Shown: in pieces, positions 1 through 6,699 of the stretch | Layout of the letters: each line of letters begins with the position of its first letter | Position numbering within the stretch: the stretch's first letter is position 1 | DNA from: CAYHSY01 sp964359435 | GTDB taxonomy: Bacteria; Patescibacteriota; Minisyncoccia; UBA6257; JAUSGH01 | Assembly: GCA_964359435.1 (NCBI GenBank) | Contig: CAYHSY010000026.1 | Coordinates: 1-12,821, forward strand | Length of the DNA stretch: 12,821 bases | Reading direction: 5' to 3' | Notes under the pieces: generated by a model | Told to the model about the DNA's origin: nothing | What the model saw: the letters and a program-made list of their open reading frames with translations, nothing else | Databases searched by the model: none | Made by a program: the position numbers and the translations under genes

Positions 1-1024
1 TGGCAATGGCTTGACGATTCCAACGCTTCCCAACCGCCCGCCCCACCGCTTCGACTAATGCTTCCGGCGTCTGTTCCGCAAAAAAGACGCCGGTTTTCCC
101 ATCTTCCACAATCTCCAAGACGCCACCGGCGGATAAAGCCACGACCGGCGTACCGCAAGCAACGGCCTCCGCCGCGACCATTCCGAAGTCTTCTACTTGA
201 GGAAAAATCAAAGCCCTGGCCCCTCTGTAAAGCCCTCTCAATGCCATGTCATCAGGATTACTCACGAACTCAATCGGAAAATCAGCGGCCATGGACATCA
301 AAAATTTTTCTTCCGGACCGCTGCCGGCGATTTTTAACGGCCAGCCCAACTTATTAAAGGCCTTAATGATGAGGTCGAACTTTTTATAATGCATAAACCG
401 GCCGACAGCCAAAAAATAATCACCGCGCTTCACTTTCGGATCATAATTCCAAAAAACGGTGTCGATCGGCGGATGCAGCACGACGGCATCCAGATCATAG
501 AATCTTTTAATTTTTTGAGCTATGAAAGCGGAATTAGCCAAAGTCAGATGAGGTTTCTTAGAGGCCTCCAGATCCCAAGAACGGAGGTAATACAGCAAGG
601 CATTGAAAAATGGCTTGATGAATTTTGAATTTTGAATTTTTGATTTTGAATTAATGTACTCCGGTTCCCACGCATAACGAAGCGGGGTATGACAATAGCT
701 CAAATGTTTAATGCCAGCCGGCACTCTCATGCCTTTGGCAAAACCGGCAGTATCAGAAATAACCAGATCATACTTATCCGGTATGACCAAGGATTCCGAT
801 GCCAACGGCATAAGCGGAATAAACCAGCGATGATTCTTGCGAACGAAGGGGCGGTCCAAAAAACTGGTTTTTGCGACTCGTCCACCAAACCGGCCGCCGA
901 GCGCGGCGGAATCGTGGAACAAAGTATAAATATCCGCGTCAGGAAACATTTCCGCGAGAACCGCGAGCACGCGTTCGGCACCGCCCCATTGATTTAAATA
1001 ATCATGGATTAAAGCGACTCTCAT
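1..1024 (-). CDS. GT4-family glycosyltransferase, C-terminus cut by window edge
   Basis: This is a GT-B fold glycosyltransferase that probably moves a sugar from a nucleotide-sugar donor to a surface glycan or lipid carrier on the cytoplasmic face of the membrane. The 341 visible residues start MRVALIHDYLNQWGGAERVL, the usual N-terminus of the WcaA/WbaZ-like GT4 group. YCHTPLRYAWE (110-120) is the acceptor-side motif, and GRFMHYKKFDLIIKAF (208-223) opens the donor domain. EDFGMVAAE (278-286) is the E-x7-E donor-binding motif, followed by CGTPVVAL and GGVLEIVEDGKTG. Residues 125-135 (NSKSKIQNSKF) are an A/T-rich repeat inserted in a loop of the N-domain. The gene lies 15 nt after the permease gene, so it is probably the last known member of the export operon. 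No SD precedes the ATG at 1024. Family is certain; donor and acceptor are unknown. Confidence 0.9.
   Translation of the reverse strand, partial: MRVALIHDYLNQWGGAERVLAVLAEMFPDADIYTLFHDSAALGGRFGGRVAKTSFLDRPFVRKNHRWFIPLMPLASESLVIPDKYDLVISDTAGFAKGMRVPAGIKHLSYCHTPLRYAWEPEYINSKSKIQNSKFIKPFFNALLYYLRSWDLEASKKPHLTLANSAFIAQKIKRFYDLDAVVLHPPIDTVFWNYDPKVKRGDYFLAVGRFMHYKKFDLIIKAFNKLGWPLKIAGSGPEEKFLMSMAADFPIEFVSNPDDMALRGLYRGARALIFPQVEDFGMVAAEAVACGTPVVALSAGGVLEIVEDGKTGVFFAEQTPEALVEAVGRAVGKRWNRQAIA
620..652. repeat. In-frame A/T-rich heptad repeat within glycosyltransferase
   Basis: On the minus (coding) strand this tract is a run of ATTCAAA-like heptads, slightly degenerate, encoding NSKSKIQNSKF. It matches the repeat at 9880-9915 in secA in sequence and reading frame. 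It falls between the conserved YAWE motif and the LLYYLRSWDLEA helix, where homologues have a variable loop, so the protein probably tolerates it. Confidence 0.8.
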
Positions 1025-1039
1025 ATAAAAATAAAATAA

Positions 1040-2275
1040 TTATTCATACCGCAAGGCCTCGATGGGACTCTTGCGCGCGGCAGTCCTCGCCGGATATAAA
1101 CCGAAGATAAGTCCAACACCGGCCGAAACCGCGAGACCCAAAAGAGCCGGCCCAAACGGATAGCTGAAAGTCCAGTTGCCAAGGTACGCTTCTATAATGA
1201 GAGACGCGGCAAATGACAAAAGACTGCCTAACGCGATTCCTATGGCCCCACCGATAGCCGTAAGGAGCATTGATTCAAGCAGATACTGGATCAAAATGTC
1301 CCGACTGGTCGCGCCAATCGCTTTGCGGAGTCCTATCTCCCGGGTACGTTCGGCAACCGAAACCAACATGATATTCATAATACCAATGCCGCCGACGATG
1401 AGGGAGATAGCGGCGACAGAGGCCAAAAACAATGTCAGAGCGTTGGTGATAACACCGATTCTTTCAGCCAGATCCGCCTGGGTTTGCACGAAGAAATCGT
1501 CTTTGTCCGGGTCGGTGATGTTATGAGATTCGCGCAAAGTCAATTCGATATCCTTGACTCCGGCGTCAACCTTATCATCGCTTATGGCCTCGGCTATAAA
1601 ACGATGAAAAAATTTAATACCAAAGATATATTGCTGAGCCGTGGTATAAGGCATGATAGCCGCTTCGTCAAAATTAAAAAATGATACCTGGCCTTTTTGC
1701 GATAAGATGCCGACGACGCGCAAGCTCCTGCCTTTAATACGAATCCGCTCGCCCAAGGCCTCGCCGGCGCCAAAAAGTTCTTCTTTAACCTTAGAACCGA
1801 TCACAACCACGTCGGACCTGGAACGCACATCGTCATCAGTGAAGAATTCTCCTTTCTCCGGAGCAAGGTCAAAAATATCGGAAATCAAACCCGCTGAACC
1901 AAAGATAGTCAGGCGGAATGTCTCGCTGCCATATGAAGCCGAATCGCCGCCAAAAACAATCGGGGCTACGCGGGCGATATTCGGCGCGTTTTCTTTGCGC
2001 CCCAAAAGTTCCAAGTCCCCCCCTCTTAGGGAGTCGCTGAAGATCTGGGCCGCGTCGGAGGGACCCTTAGGTTCCCGCCCCGGAATAACCACGATAGTTT
2101 TAGAGCCCAAACCTTGGATCTGGCTTAAAATCAATGATTGCGCCCCGCGGCCGGTCGAGACGATGAGCATAATGGCCGTAATGCCGATAACGATGCCGAG
2201 CATAGTCAGAACGGAGCGGACTTTATTGGTCTTAAGGCCGGAGATAGCTGTTAGGAAACTATGGTGCAGTTGCAT
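1040..2275 (-). CDS. MacB/FtsX-type ABC transporter permease
   Basis: Membrane subunit of a type VII (MacB/LolCE-like) ABC transporter, which couples cytoplasmic ATP hydrolysis to movement of an extracytoplasmic domain rather than transporting through the membrane. At 411 residues it has the standard layout: TM1 about 20-42 (LTMLGIVIGITAIMLIVSTG), an extracytoplasmic MacB core domain about 43-275, then a FtsX domain with TM2 (280-306), TM3 (328-358) and TM4 (374-396). VAERTREIGLRKAIGATSRD (307-326) is the coupling helix that contacts the ATPase. It ends with the familiar ARKSPIEALRYE. The ATG lies 9 nt after the ATPase stop, with AAAGG too close to the ATG to be a good SD, so translation is probably coupled. 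Substrate unknown; antimicrobial peptides, lipids or surface glycoconjugates are possible. Confidence 0.93.
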   Translation of the reverse strand: MQLHHSFLTAISGLKTNKVRSVLTMLGIVIGITAIMLIVSTGRGAQSLILSQIQGLGSKTIVVIPGREPKGPSDAAQIFSDSLRGGDLELLGRKENAPNIARVAPIVFGGDSASYGSETFRLTIFGSAGLISDIFDLAPEKGEFFTDDDVRSRSDVVVIGSKVKEELFGAGEALGERIRIKGRSLRVVGILSQKGQVSFFNFDEAAIMPYTTAQQYIFGIKFFHRFIAEAISDDKVDAGVKDIELTLRESHNITDPDKDDFFVQTQADLAERIGVITNALTLFLASVAAISLIVGGIGIMNIMLVSVAERTREIGLRKAIGATSRDILIQYLLESMLLTAIGGAIGIALGSLLSFAASLIIEAYLGNWTFSYPFGPALLGLAVSAGVGLIFGLYPARTAARKSPIEALRYE

Positions 2276-2284
2276 GGCCTTTGA

Positions 2285-3007
2285 TTATTTATTGAACATA
2301 TGGCGCGCATGGCGGCGGCCGGGCAGGACTTTTTCATCCGATTCTATGGAGCCATCATGCAAGCGAATAATCCGGCTGGCATGCTCGGCGGTATCGGTCT
2401 CATGAGTGATGAGAACTATGGTATGTCCCTTGTCCTCGTTCAACCCTTGAATGATATCCATGACCGCTTGGCCGGACTTAGAATCCAGGTTACCGGTCGG
2501 CTCATCGGCGAAAATCACCTCCGGATGGTTGACTAGAGCCCTGGCGATGGCCGCGCGCTGTTTTTCACCACCCGACAGCTCCGCCGGTTCATGATACGCG
2601 CGATGCGACAAACCGACGGCCTCGATGACTTCGCCCACTCTTTTATCCCACTGATTTTCGGGCATTTCCGAATAGAGCAGGGGCAATTTTACATTCTCAA
2701 AAACACTTGTACGCGGCAAAAGATTGAAAGATTGAAAAATAAAACCCATTTGGATATTTCTGATACGGGCCAAACCGTCATCGCTAAAATCATCGGCGGT
2801 TTTACCGTCAAACCTGTAGAGACCCTTAGTCGGCCGGTCCAAAAAACCCATAATATGCAGAAGAGTTGATTTGCCGGAACCCGAAGGCCCCATAATCGCC
2901 ACAAATTCACCGTGCTCTATATTTAGAGAAATCTTTTTTAGAGCCGTGGTAGAAACCTTGCCATCCAGATATATTTTTTCCAACTCCCCAATTTCTATAA
3001 GCGCCAT
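2285..3007 (-). CDS. MacB/LolD-type ABC transporter ATPase
   Basis: Cytoplasmic ATPase of the exporter, 240 residues, the usual length for a free-standing LolD/MacB nucleotide-binding subunit. All ABC motifs are intact: Walker A GPSGSGKST (40-48), Q-loop Q92 in FQSFNLLPRTSVFENV, signature LSGGEKQRAAIARAL (144-158), Walker B VIFADEPTGNLDS (164-176) and H-loop H202 in LITHE. FADEPTGNLDS and FNLL are typical of the MacB/LolD/FtsE group. The ATG is 2 nt after the adaptor stop codon and no SD is present, so translation is probably coupled to the adaptor. It should dimerise and power the permease encoded just downstream. In E. coli MacB the two are one polypeptide; here they are separate genes. Confidence 0.95.
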   Translation of the reverse strand: MALIEIGELEKIYLDGKVSTTALKKISLNIEHGEFVAIMGPSGSGKSTLLHIMGFLDRPTKGLYRFDGKTADDFSDDGLARIRNIQMGFIFQSFNLLPRTSVFENVKLPLLYSEMPENQWDKRVGEVIEAVGLSHRAYHEPAELSGGEKQRAAIARALVNHPEVIFADEPTGNLDSKSGQAVMDIIQGLNEDKGHTIVLITHETDTAEHASRIIRLHDGSIESDEKVLPGRRHARHMFNK

Positions 3008-3009
3008 GT

Positions 3010-4536
3010 CTATTGAACAATGACCTCATCGCCTTCTTTTAAGCCGGATAGCACCTCAATATAACCCTCCGCGCGCAACCCGGCAGAGATTTCTATATCT
3101 TGGGGCGCTCCGGCTGATAATATTTGGACAAACCTATGCCCGGCGCGGGCGAAAACAGCCCGTTGCGGCACCGCCAAAACATCTTTCTTTTCAAGGCCGG
3201 TAATATCCACATTGGCCGTCATGCCTGACTTGATGCGGACATCCTCATCCGTAAACTGTAAGGTAGTTTTATACGTCGCAACTCCGTCAATAATAGTTTC
3301 GGCCGGATCCACCATCACAACCGAAGCATTAAAGACAATATCGTTGCCGTAGGCATCCAAAGTTACTGATGCTCCCCGACCTATTTGAACCCGGGCAATA
3401 TCCGCCTCCGGTATCTGCGCTTCTATCTCGTAACGACCGGTGGAGATTATGGAAACAAGCGAGGTGTTAACGGAAACAATTTCACCAACCTTAGCATCTT
3501 GTTTCGTAACAATGCCGGAAATAGGCGATCTTAAAATGGTCTTAGCCAATTCGGCATACGCGCTCCGTACGCCAGCTTCCGCCTGCGCGACTAACGCGCT
3601 TTGAGCCGCCACCGACTCCGGCGCCGAACCGGCTTTATCAAGCAATAATTCTTCATTAGCCAAAAGTAAGCTTGAATTAGCCGAGGAAAGCTTTTCTTCG
3701 GAGGTTAAAAGATTAGATATGGCTGTATTCACATTGGTGCGGGCAGTTGAAACATTCGATTTGTAAGTATCTATGAGCGTCTGGCTGAGATTGGAGCTGA
3801 CAGTTAAGGTGTTGATGATGCTGGCTATATCGTCCAGAAAATTCTTAACTGAACCCAGGCGCTGCTTGGCCTCAAAAACCTCTTCAAGAAGGTCGGAGGC
3901 CACAGAAAGATTCGAGTAATCGGCGCGCCAAGCTGAAAAAATCCCCTCCAACGCGGCACGCGCGGTTTCAACGGACGACTTGATGCTCGCATCTATGGAA
4001 AATAAATTCAGGGACGGACTTGCGGTCCTCGGATTACTGAAGACCTGATCGGTCTTGTTCCTAACGGCATCATCGGACTTAGTCAATGAGTCCTCCAACA
4101 CATTGACCAGATTTCTCTTGGCGTCCAAGAGAGCGGCCTCGGCATTCTTGACCTTGGCCTCCTGAATCGCCAATTCTTCAGGACGGGTGCCGCGGCGAAG
4201 TTCATTGAATTTTGCCGTAACTGCTTGTAAATTGGCCTCGGCCTCATCAACTTTAGCCAGTAAATCGGCGTTCTCCAGCGAGGCCAGCTTGGCCCCCGAA
4301 GCCACGACATCCGCCACGCGCGCGTAGATACCGCTGACGCGCCCGCTTTTTTCAAAAGCCAGCGAAACCTGTTCCGACGACCTGACTCGTCCGGTAACGC
4401 TCACCTTGTCCGATAAATCCATGCGTTTTACCGTAACCAATTCAAATTCAGATTTATCGCCCGAAGATGAAAAGTACCAGACCGCAAGCAAAACGGCGGC
4501 GACCCCGATGATCATCCAACGCTTTTTATTAAACAT
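3010..4536 (-). CDS. HlyD/MacA-like periplasmic adaptor, enlarged hairpin
   Basis: Membrane-anchored adaptor (RND/MacA-type membrane fusion protein) of the exporter. An N-terminal anchor at about 7-23 (WMIIGVAAVLLAVWYF) is followed by the first lipoyl half (45-95, with GRVSGIYARVADVVASGAKL). A long alpha-helical region (about 92-335) comes next, then the second lipoyl half (ILRSPISGIVTKQDAKVGEI, 335-353), a beta-barrel (370-445) and a membrane-proximal domain ending LSGLKEGDEVIV. At 508 residues it is over 100 longer than a typical MacA. The extra length is in the helical region, about residues 145-305, rich in Ser, Thr, Asn and Leu. There is no outer-membrane TolC in the window, and CPR bacteria are thought to lack a classical outer membrane, so the hairpin may have another partner. 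AAGGA lies 1 nt before the ATG, too close for a normal SD. Confidence 0.9.
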   Translation of the reverse strand: MFNKKRWMIIGVAAVLLAVWYFSSSGDKSEFELVTVKRMDLSDKVSVTGRVRSSEQVSLAFEKSGRVSGIYARVADVVASGAKLASLENADLLAKVDEAEANLQAVTAKFNELRRGTRPEELAIQEAKVKNAEAALLDAKRNLVNVLEDSLTKSDDAVRNKTDQVFSNPRTASPSLNLFSIDASIKSSVETARAALEGIFSAWRADYSNLSVASDLLEEVFEAKQRLGSVKNFLDDIASIINTLTVSSNLSQTLIDTYKSNVSTARTNVNTAISNLLTSEEKLSSANSSLLLANEELLLDKAGSAPESVAAQSALVAQAEAGVRSAYAELAKTILRSPISGIVTKQDAKVGEIVSVNTSLVSIISTGRYEIEAQIPEADIARVQIGRGASVTLDAYGNDIVFNASVVMVDPAETIIDGVATYKTTLQFTDEDVRIKSGMTANVDITGLEKKDVLAVPQRAVFARAGHRFVQILSAGAPQDIEISAGLRAEGYIEVLSGLKEGDEVIVQ

Positions 4537-4548
4537 ATCCTTATTTAT

Positions 4549-4554
4549 AGTATA
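4549..4554 (-). promoter_or_regulatory. Possible -10 box of the exporter operon
   Basis: On the minus strand TATACT lies 12 nt upstream of the adaptor ATG in the 59-nt gap after the dehydrogenase gene. No convincing -35 is seen. If used, the transcript would start only a few bases before the ATG, almost leaderless, which fits the missing SD. Tentative. Confidence 0.3.
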
Positions 4555-4595
4555 ACTAAAAAACTGGCTTGGCTATAAACATCGCGTAATCACAA

Positions 4596-5696
4596 TCAGC
4601 TGCCTAAACGTTTTTTGGCAAGGCATAAAGCCGCTTCGCGCGGAGTTATCTTTTTTGCTTGCGAGTAATCCAGAACAGCGCGGACAGCCGAACTGACCTT
4701 TTTCATGACAAGCGCAAACATTTTATCAACGTTCCAGCCCCTATGCTCCGCATAAGAAGAAATAACACCGCCGGCGTTCGCGGCCACATCCGGCACGACC
4801 AATATGCCGCGTTCATGGAGCTGTGCTTCATATTCGTAACGCATGGGGATATTCGCGGCCTCCACGATGATTTTAGCTTGTATATCGGAAATATTGCCGG
4901 CGTTTATAACATCGGGAAGCGCGGCCGGAATCAGAATATCAACCGGCAATTCAAAAATTTTCCGGCCCTCCAATTTAGCGGCTTTAGCATAAGCAGTCAC
5001 GGTGCCATTTTGTTTTTTAATTTTCATTATTTCCCTGTAATCCAAACCATCGGGATTGTAGATGGCCCCGCGCGAATCGGACACAGCCACAATTTTGGCC
5101 CCCATCTCGCTTAAAAATTTGAAAGTGAAGGTGCCCACGTTACCAAAGCCCTCTATCGCGACGGTAGTTTTCTTAATATCTAGACCGGCAAATTCGGCGG
5201 CGATTTTCGCGGCGTGCGCCACGCCATAGCCGGTACTCCCCAACTCGTGCGGCAAGCCGCCCAATTTTTTTGGCTTGCCGGTCGCGGCTCTGCGATTTTT
5301 GGCCGCTCCCACAAACCATCCCATTTCCACTTCAGTCGTGTTCACGTCCGGCCCGGCGATATATTTAGACATTAAAACCGGCTCCAGGGCGCGGGCGAAC
5401 CATTCTATAATTTTACGTTTGGTTTTTGAATCGGCGGACTTGGGGTCATATGCGATGCCGGCCTTCGCGCCGCCGAAGGGAATGCCGGCCAACGCGTTTT
5501 TAATCGTCATGGCGCGGGCTAAACGCGCGACTTCTTCTGCCGTAACGCCTGGAGTCATGCGGATGCCGCCCTTCCCCACTCCGCGCGCGGTGTTATCAAT
5601 CACCAAATAACCCCAAACTTTAAACTGCGGATTCCACGTTTGAATAATATATTCGGGGCCGATATCGTCGCCGATAAAATCTTTGCTATTGTTCAT
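4596..5696 (-). CDS. Glu/Leu/Phe/Val dehydrogenase (glutamate dehydrogenase type)
   Basis: NAD(P)-dependent amino-acid dehydrogenase, most likely glutamate dehydrogenase, converting glutamate to 2-oxoglutarate and ammonia or the reverse. Substrate-domain motifs are GKGGIRM (41-47), MTIKNALAGIPFGGAKAGI (63-81, with likely catalytic K78) and AGPDVNT (114-120, with D117). The Rossmann domain has GFGNVG (183-188), and D207 in VSDSRG points to NAD rather than NADP. NAGGVISSYAE (307-317) ends the active site. KGGIR and the Ser-Tyr pair fit glutamate better than leucine dehydrogenase. At 366 residues it is about 40-50 shorter than usual, because the N-terminal helices before the GGIR region are missing. 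An in-frame TAG three codons upstream fixes the start. Small departures are GGAKAG for GGxKGG and VEAAN for VEGAN. No SD; apparently a single-gene unit. Confidence 0.9.
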   Translation of the reverse strand: MNNSKDFIGDDIGPEYIIQTWNPQFKVWGYLVIDNTARGVGKGGIRMTPGVTAEEVARLARAMTIKNALAGIPFGGAKAGIAYDPKSADSKTKRKIIEWFARALEPVLMSKYIAGPDVNTTEVEMGWFVGAAKNRRAATGKPKKLGGLPHELGSTGYGVAHAAKIAAEFAGLDIKKTTVAIEGFGNVGTFTFKFLSEMGAKIVAVSDSRGAIYNPDGLDYREIMKIKKQNGTVTAYAKAAKLEGRKIFELPVDILIPAALPDVINAGNISDIQAKIIVEAANIPMRYEYEAQLHERGILVVPDVAANAGGVISSYAEHRGWNVDKMFALVMKKVSSAVRAVLDYSQAKKITPREAALCLAKKRLGS

Positions 5697-5746
5697 GTTG
5701 TTCTATCATATTAACATAAAGATAGTGATAACCTGGGCACCCTTCC

Positions 5747-5753
5747 AAGGAGG
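5747..5753 (+). promoter_or_regulatory. Strong Shine-Dalgarno (AAGGAGG)
   Basis: AAGGAGG lies 5 nt before the ATG at 5759. A weak promoter-like pair (TTGTTC at 5698-5703, GATAGT at 5721-5726, 17-nt spacer) is upstream. The SD decides that this small plus-strand ORF is a real gene, since neighbouring conserved genes have none. Confidence 0.75.
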
Positions 5754-5758
5754 CGGCC

Positions 5759-6058
5759 ATGGAACACGAACTGCGGCACAAATTGGAAAACGCCGGACTG
5801 CCCGGTTTTGTAACTCAGATCGTCCGACATTGCATCTGCATCGCTTACCCGAATTGCCTGATTGTCACCACGGTCACCGGTCTGGAATTGGAAGCGCAGC
5901 TCACATTGAATCTCTTGATTGCCGCGCCGCACGCCATGAATCCAGATCCGGTACACAAAGATCGGAAAAATATCCGGCTTCTGAGTCATATGAAGGACAC
6001 CTGGCAATTGGTGTTCACCGATGGAACATGCGTGGACATAAGAATCAAACTCCTCTGA
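5759..6058 (+). CDS. Small orphan protein of unknown function (99 aa)
   Basis: I do not recognise this protein. It is a soluble 99-residue chain with no signal peptide: a charged N-terminal helix (MEHELRHKLENAGLP), a central hydrophobic stretch (LIVTTVTGLELEAQLTLNLL, about 34-53), then a basic segment and a beta-like end (WQLVFTDGTCVDIRIKLL). Four cysteines (25, 27, 33, 90) do not form a standard zinc knuckle. It is real by context: perfect AAGGAGG SD, ATG at a good distance, and an intrinsic terminator whose hairpin begins within the TGA. It is divergent from the dehydrogenase gene and stands alone. Its minus-strand neighbours are conserved genes without SDs, so it looks like a self-contained cassette. 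Confidence 0.75.
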   Translation: MEHELRHKLENAGLPGFVTQIVRHCICIAYPNCLIVTTVTGLELEAQLTLNLLIAAPHAMNPDPVHKDRKNIRLLSHMKDTWQLVFTDGTCVDIRIKLL

Positions 6059-6080
6059 CCTCGTTAATTCGGGGTCTTTT
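6057..6080 (+). terminator. Intrinsic terminator of the 99-aa gene
   Basis: GACCTCG (6057-6063) and CGGGGTC (6070-6076) form a 7-bp stem with one T-G wobble and a TTAATT loop, followed by TTTT and an A/T tract. The hairpin overlaps the last two bases of the TGA stop at 6056-6058. Confidence 0.8.
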
Positions 6081-6084
6081 ATTA

Positions 6085-6114
6085 TTGACAAAACATAATG
6101 ATATATGATATAAT
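6085..6114 (+). promoter_or_regulatory. Consensus sigma-70-type promoter
   Basis: TTGACA (6085-6090) and TATAAT (6109-6114) are both exact consensus hexamers with an 18-nt spacer. Transcription would start near 6121 and give a leader of about 40 nt before the ATG at 6161. It is the best promoter in the window and begins just after the preceding terminator. Confidence 0.8.
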
Positions 6115-6148
6115 ATATGAATAGAACTGGATTTGTAGGTCTTCTTGC

Positions 6149-6155
6149 AGGAGGG
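6149..6155 (+). promoter_or_regulatory. Strong Shine-Dalgarno (AGGAGGG)
   Basis: AGGAGGG lies 5 nt upstream of the ATG at 6161 and fixes that start. Confidence 0.75.
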
Positions 6156-6160
6156 AAAAC

Positions 6161-6388
6161 ATGCCCCAGGTCACGAGTCCAAACTGGGTAGGAGGGTTCT
6201 GCATGACCCATCAGGGACAACTGGATGGTTCCGACCATTGTCCCAGGTGTCTCCGGGAACAGCACCCGGAAGTGAGGGTTGCCTTGTCCTACGACGAGGC
6301 AATCAAGGTCGGCTCGGGAGAGCTGACCGTGGCCAAGATCCTCCCGCCGGAGTATGCGTGGCTCCAGGCAAGGATCAAGCGGCGGTAG
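6161..6388 (+). CDS. Small putative zinc-binding orphan protein (75 aa)
   Basis: Not a family I recognise. The 75-residue chain has C14-x2-H17 and C27-x2-C30 (FCMTH and HCPRC), a spacing that could hold one zinc as a small CxxH/CxxC ribbon. The second half, from about 38, has a helical segment ending PEYAWLQARIKRR, a basic tail that could contact nucleic acid; that function is inference. The gene has a consensus promoter, AGGAGGG SD and a 12-bp terminator hairpin, and stands alone on the plus strand between minus-strand operons. Codon choice (frequent AGG, GTC, CTC) looks different from the neighbours, which hints at separate ancestry. Confidence 0.75.
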   Translation: MPQVTSPNWVGGFCMTHQGQLDGSDHCPRCLREQHPEVRVALSYDEAIKVGSGELTVAKILPPEYAWLQARIKRR

Positions 6389-6413
6389 CCAACCACCCTT
6401 CAATCAACGAACC

Positions 6414-6454
6414 GAAGCCCGACTTTCAACGAAGTCGGGCTTCACAAATTTTTT
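6414..6454 (+). terminator. Strong hairpin after the 75-aa gene
   Basis: Twelve perfect base pairs (GAAGCCCGACTT at 6414-6425, AAGTCGGGCTTC at 6432-6443, loop TCAACG), then ACAAA and a T-run at 6449-6454. The T-run is a few bases late for a textbook terminator. The 3' arm overlaps the stop codon of the converging DUF1653 gene. On the minus strand no T-run follows, so it may there act only as a transcript-end stabiliser. Confidence 0.7.
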
Positions 6455-6672
6455 ATACTCCCATCGTTGCCAACATATTTAAATCGAGGCACTTTCAGAC
6501 CGTCACGTTCTACAACCTCTTCAAACATCTTAAGTGGCCGGACCCAAGTTTCGCCCTCGCCATAGAGCGCCTTGTAAACCACCATGTCCTCCAGTGTTTC
6601 GCTATGCCGCGCTAGACCTATGACTTCGTATTCATGGCCTTTGTAATGTTTGTATTTGCCGAGCTTTAACAT
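6442..6672 (-). CDS. DUF1653 family protein
   Basis: Small conserved protein of unknown function belonging to DUF1653. The whole chain fits the family: LKLGKYKHYKGHEYEVIG, then LARHSETLEDMVVYKALYG, then EGETWVRPLKMFEE and KVPRFKYV. I chose the ATG at 6672 (76 residues, starting MLKLGKY) because family members start there. A TTG at 6690 would add MKYLNF and overlap the stop of the upstream gene. Neither start has an SD. It is last in the operon with the deoxyribosyltransferase-Nudix gene, and an A/T inverted repeat (6676-6699) lies immediately upstream of its start. Confidence 0.88.
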   Translation of the reverse strand: MLKLGKYKHYKGHEYEVIGLARHSETLEDMVVYKALYGEGETWVRPLKMFEEVVERDGLKVPRFKYVGNDGSIKNL

Positions 6673-6675
6673 AAA

Positions 6676-6699
6676 ATTTAAATATTTCAATATTTAAAT
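6676..6699. repeat. Perfect A/T inverted repeat at gene junction
   Basis: ATTTAAATATT and AATATTTAAAT form an 11-bp perfect inverted repeat around a central TC. It covers the stop codon of the Nudix fusion gene and ends 3 nt before the ATG of the DUF1653 gene. It could fold in the mRNA and affect downstream translation, or be a by-product of A/T richness. Confidence 0.6.

Noticed and set aside
1653..2405. Plus-strand ORF of 250 codons
   Set aside because: It is antisense to the MacB permease and the end of its ATPase, both with full family motifs; its translation is low-complexity and it has no SD.
2285..4536. MFNK appears both at the ATPase C-terminus and the adaptor N-terminus, with similar DNA around it
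   Set aside because: About 14 nt of similarity in A/T-rich sequence is within chance; no longer duplication is seen.
4537..4595. Terminator after the dehydrogenase gene
   Set aside because: A T-run is present on the minus strand but no convincing hairpin precedes it.
5711..6403. Minus-strand ORF of 230 codons between the dehydrogenase and DUF1653 genes
   Set aside because: It crosses a plus-strand terminator and a consensus plus-strand promoter, and covers two SD-led plus-strand genes; its translation looks random.
6414..6443. Hairpin as a bidirectional terminator also for the DUF1653 operon
   Set aside because: No T-run follows on the minus strand, so intrinsic termination there is not supported.
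6442..6690. TTG start for the DUF1653 gene
   Set aside because: The ATG at 6672 matches the family N-terminus; the TTG adds six unaligned residues and has no SD.
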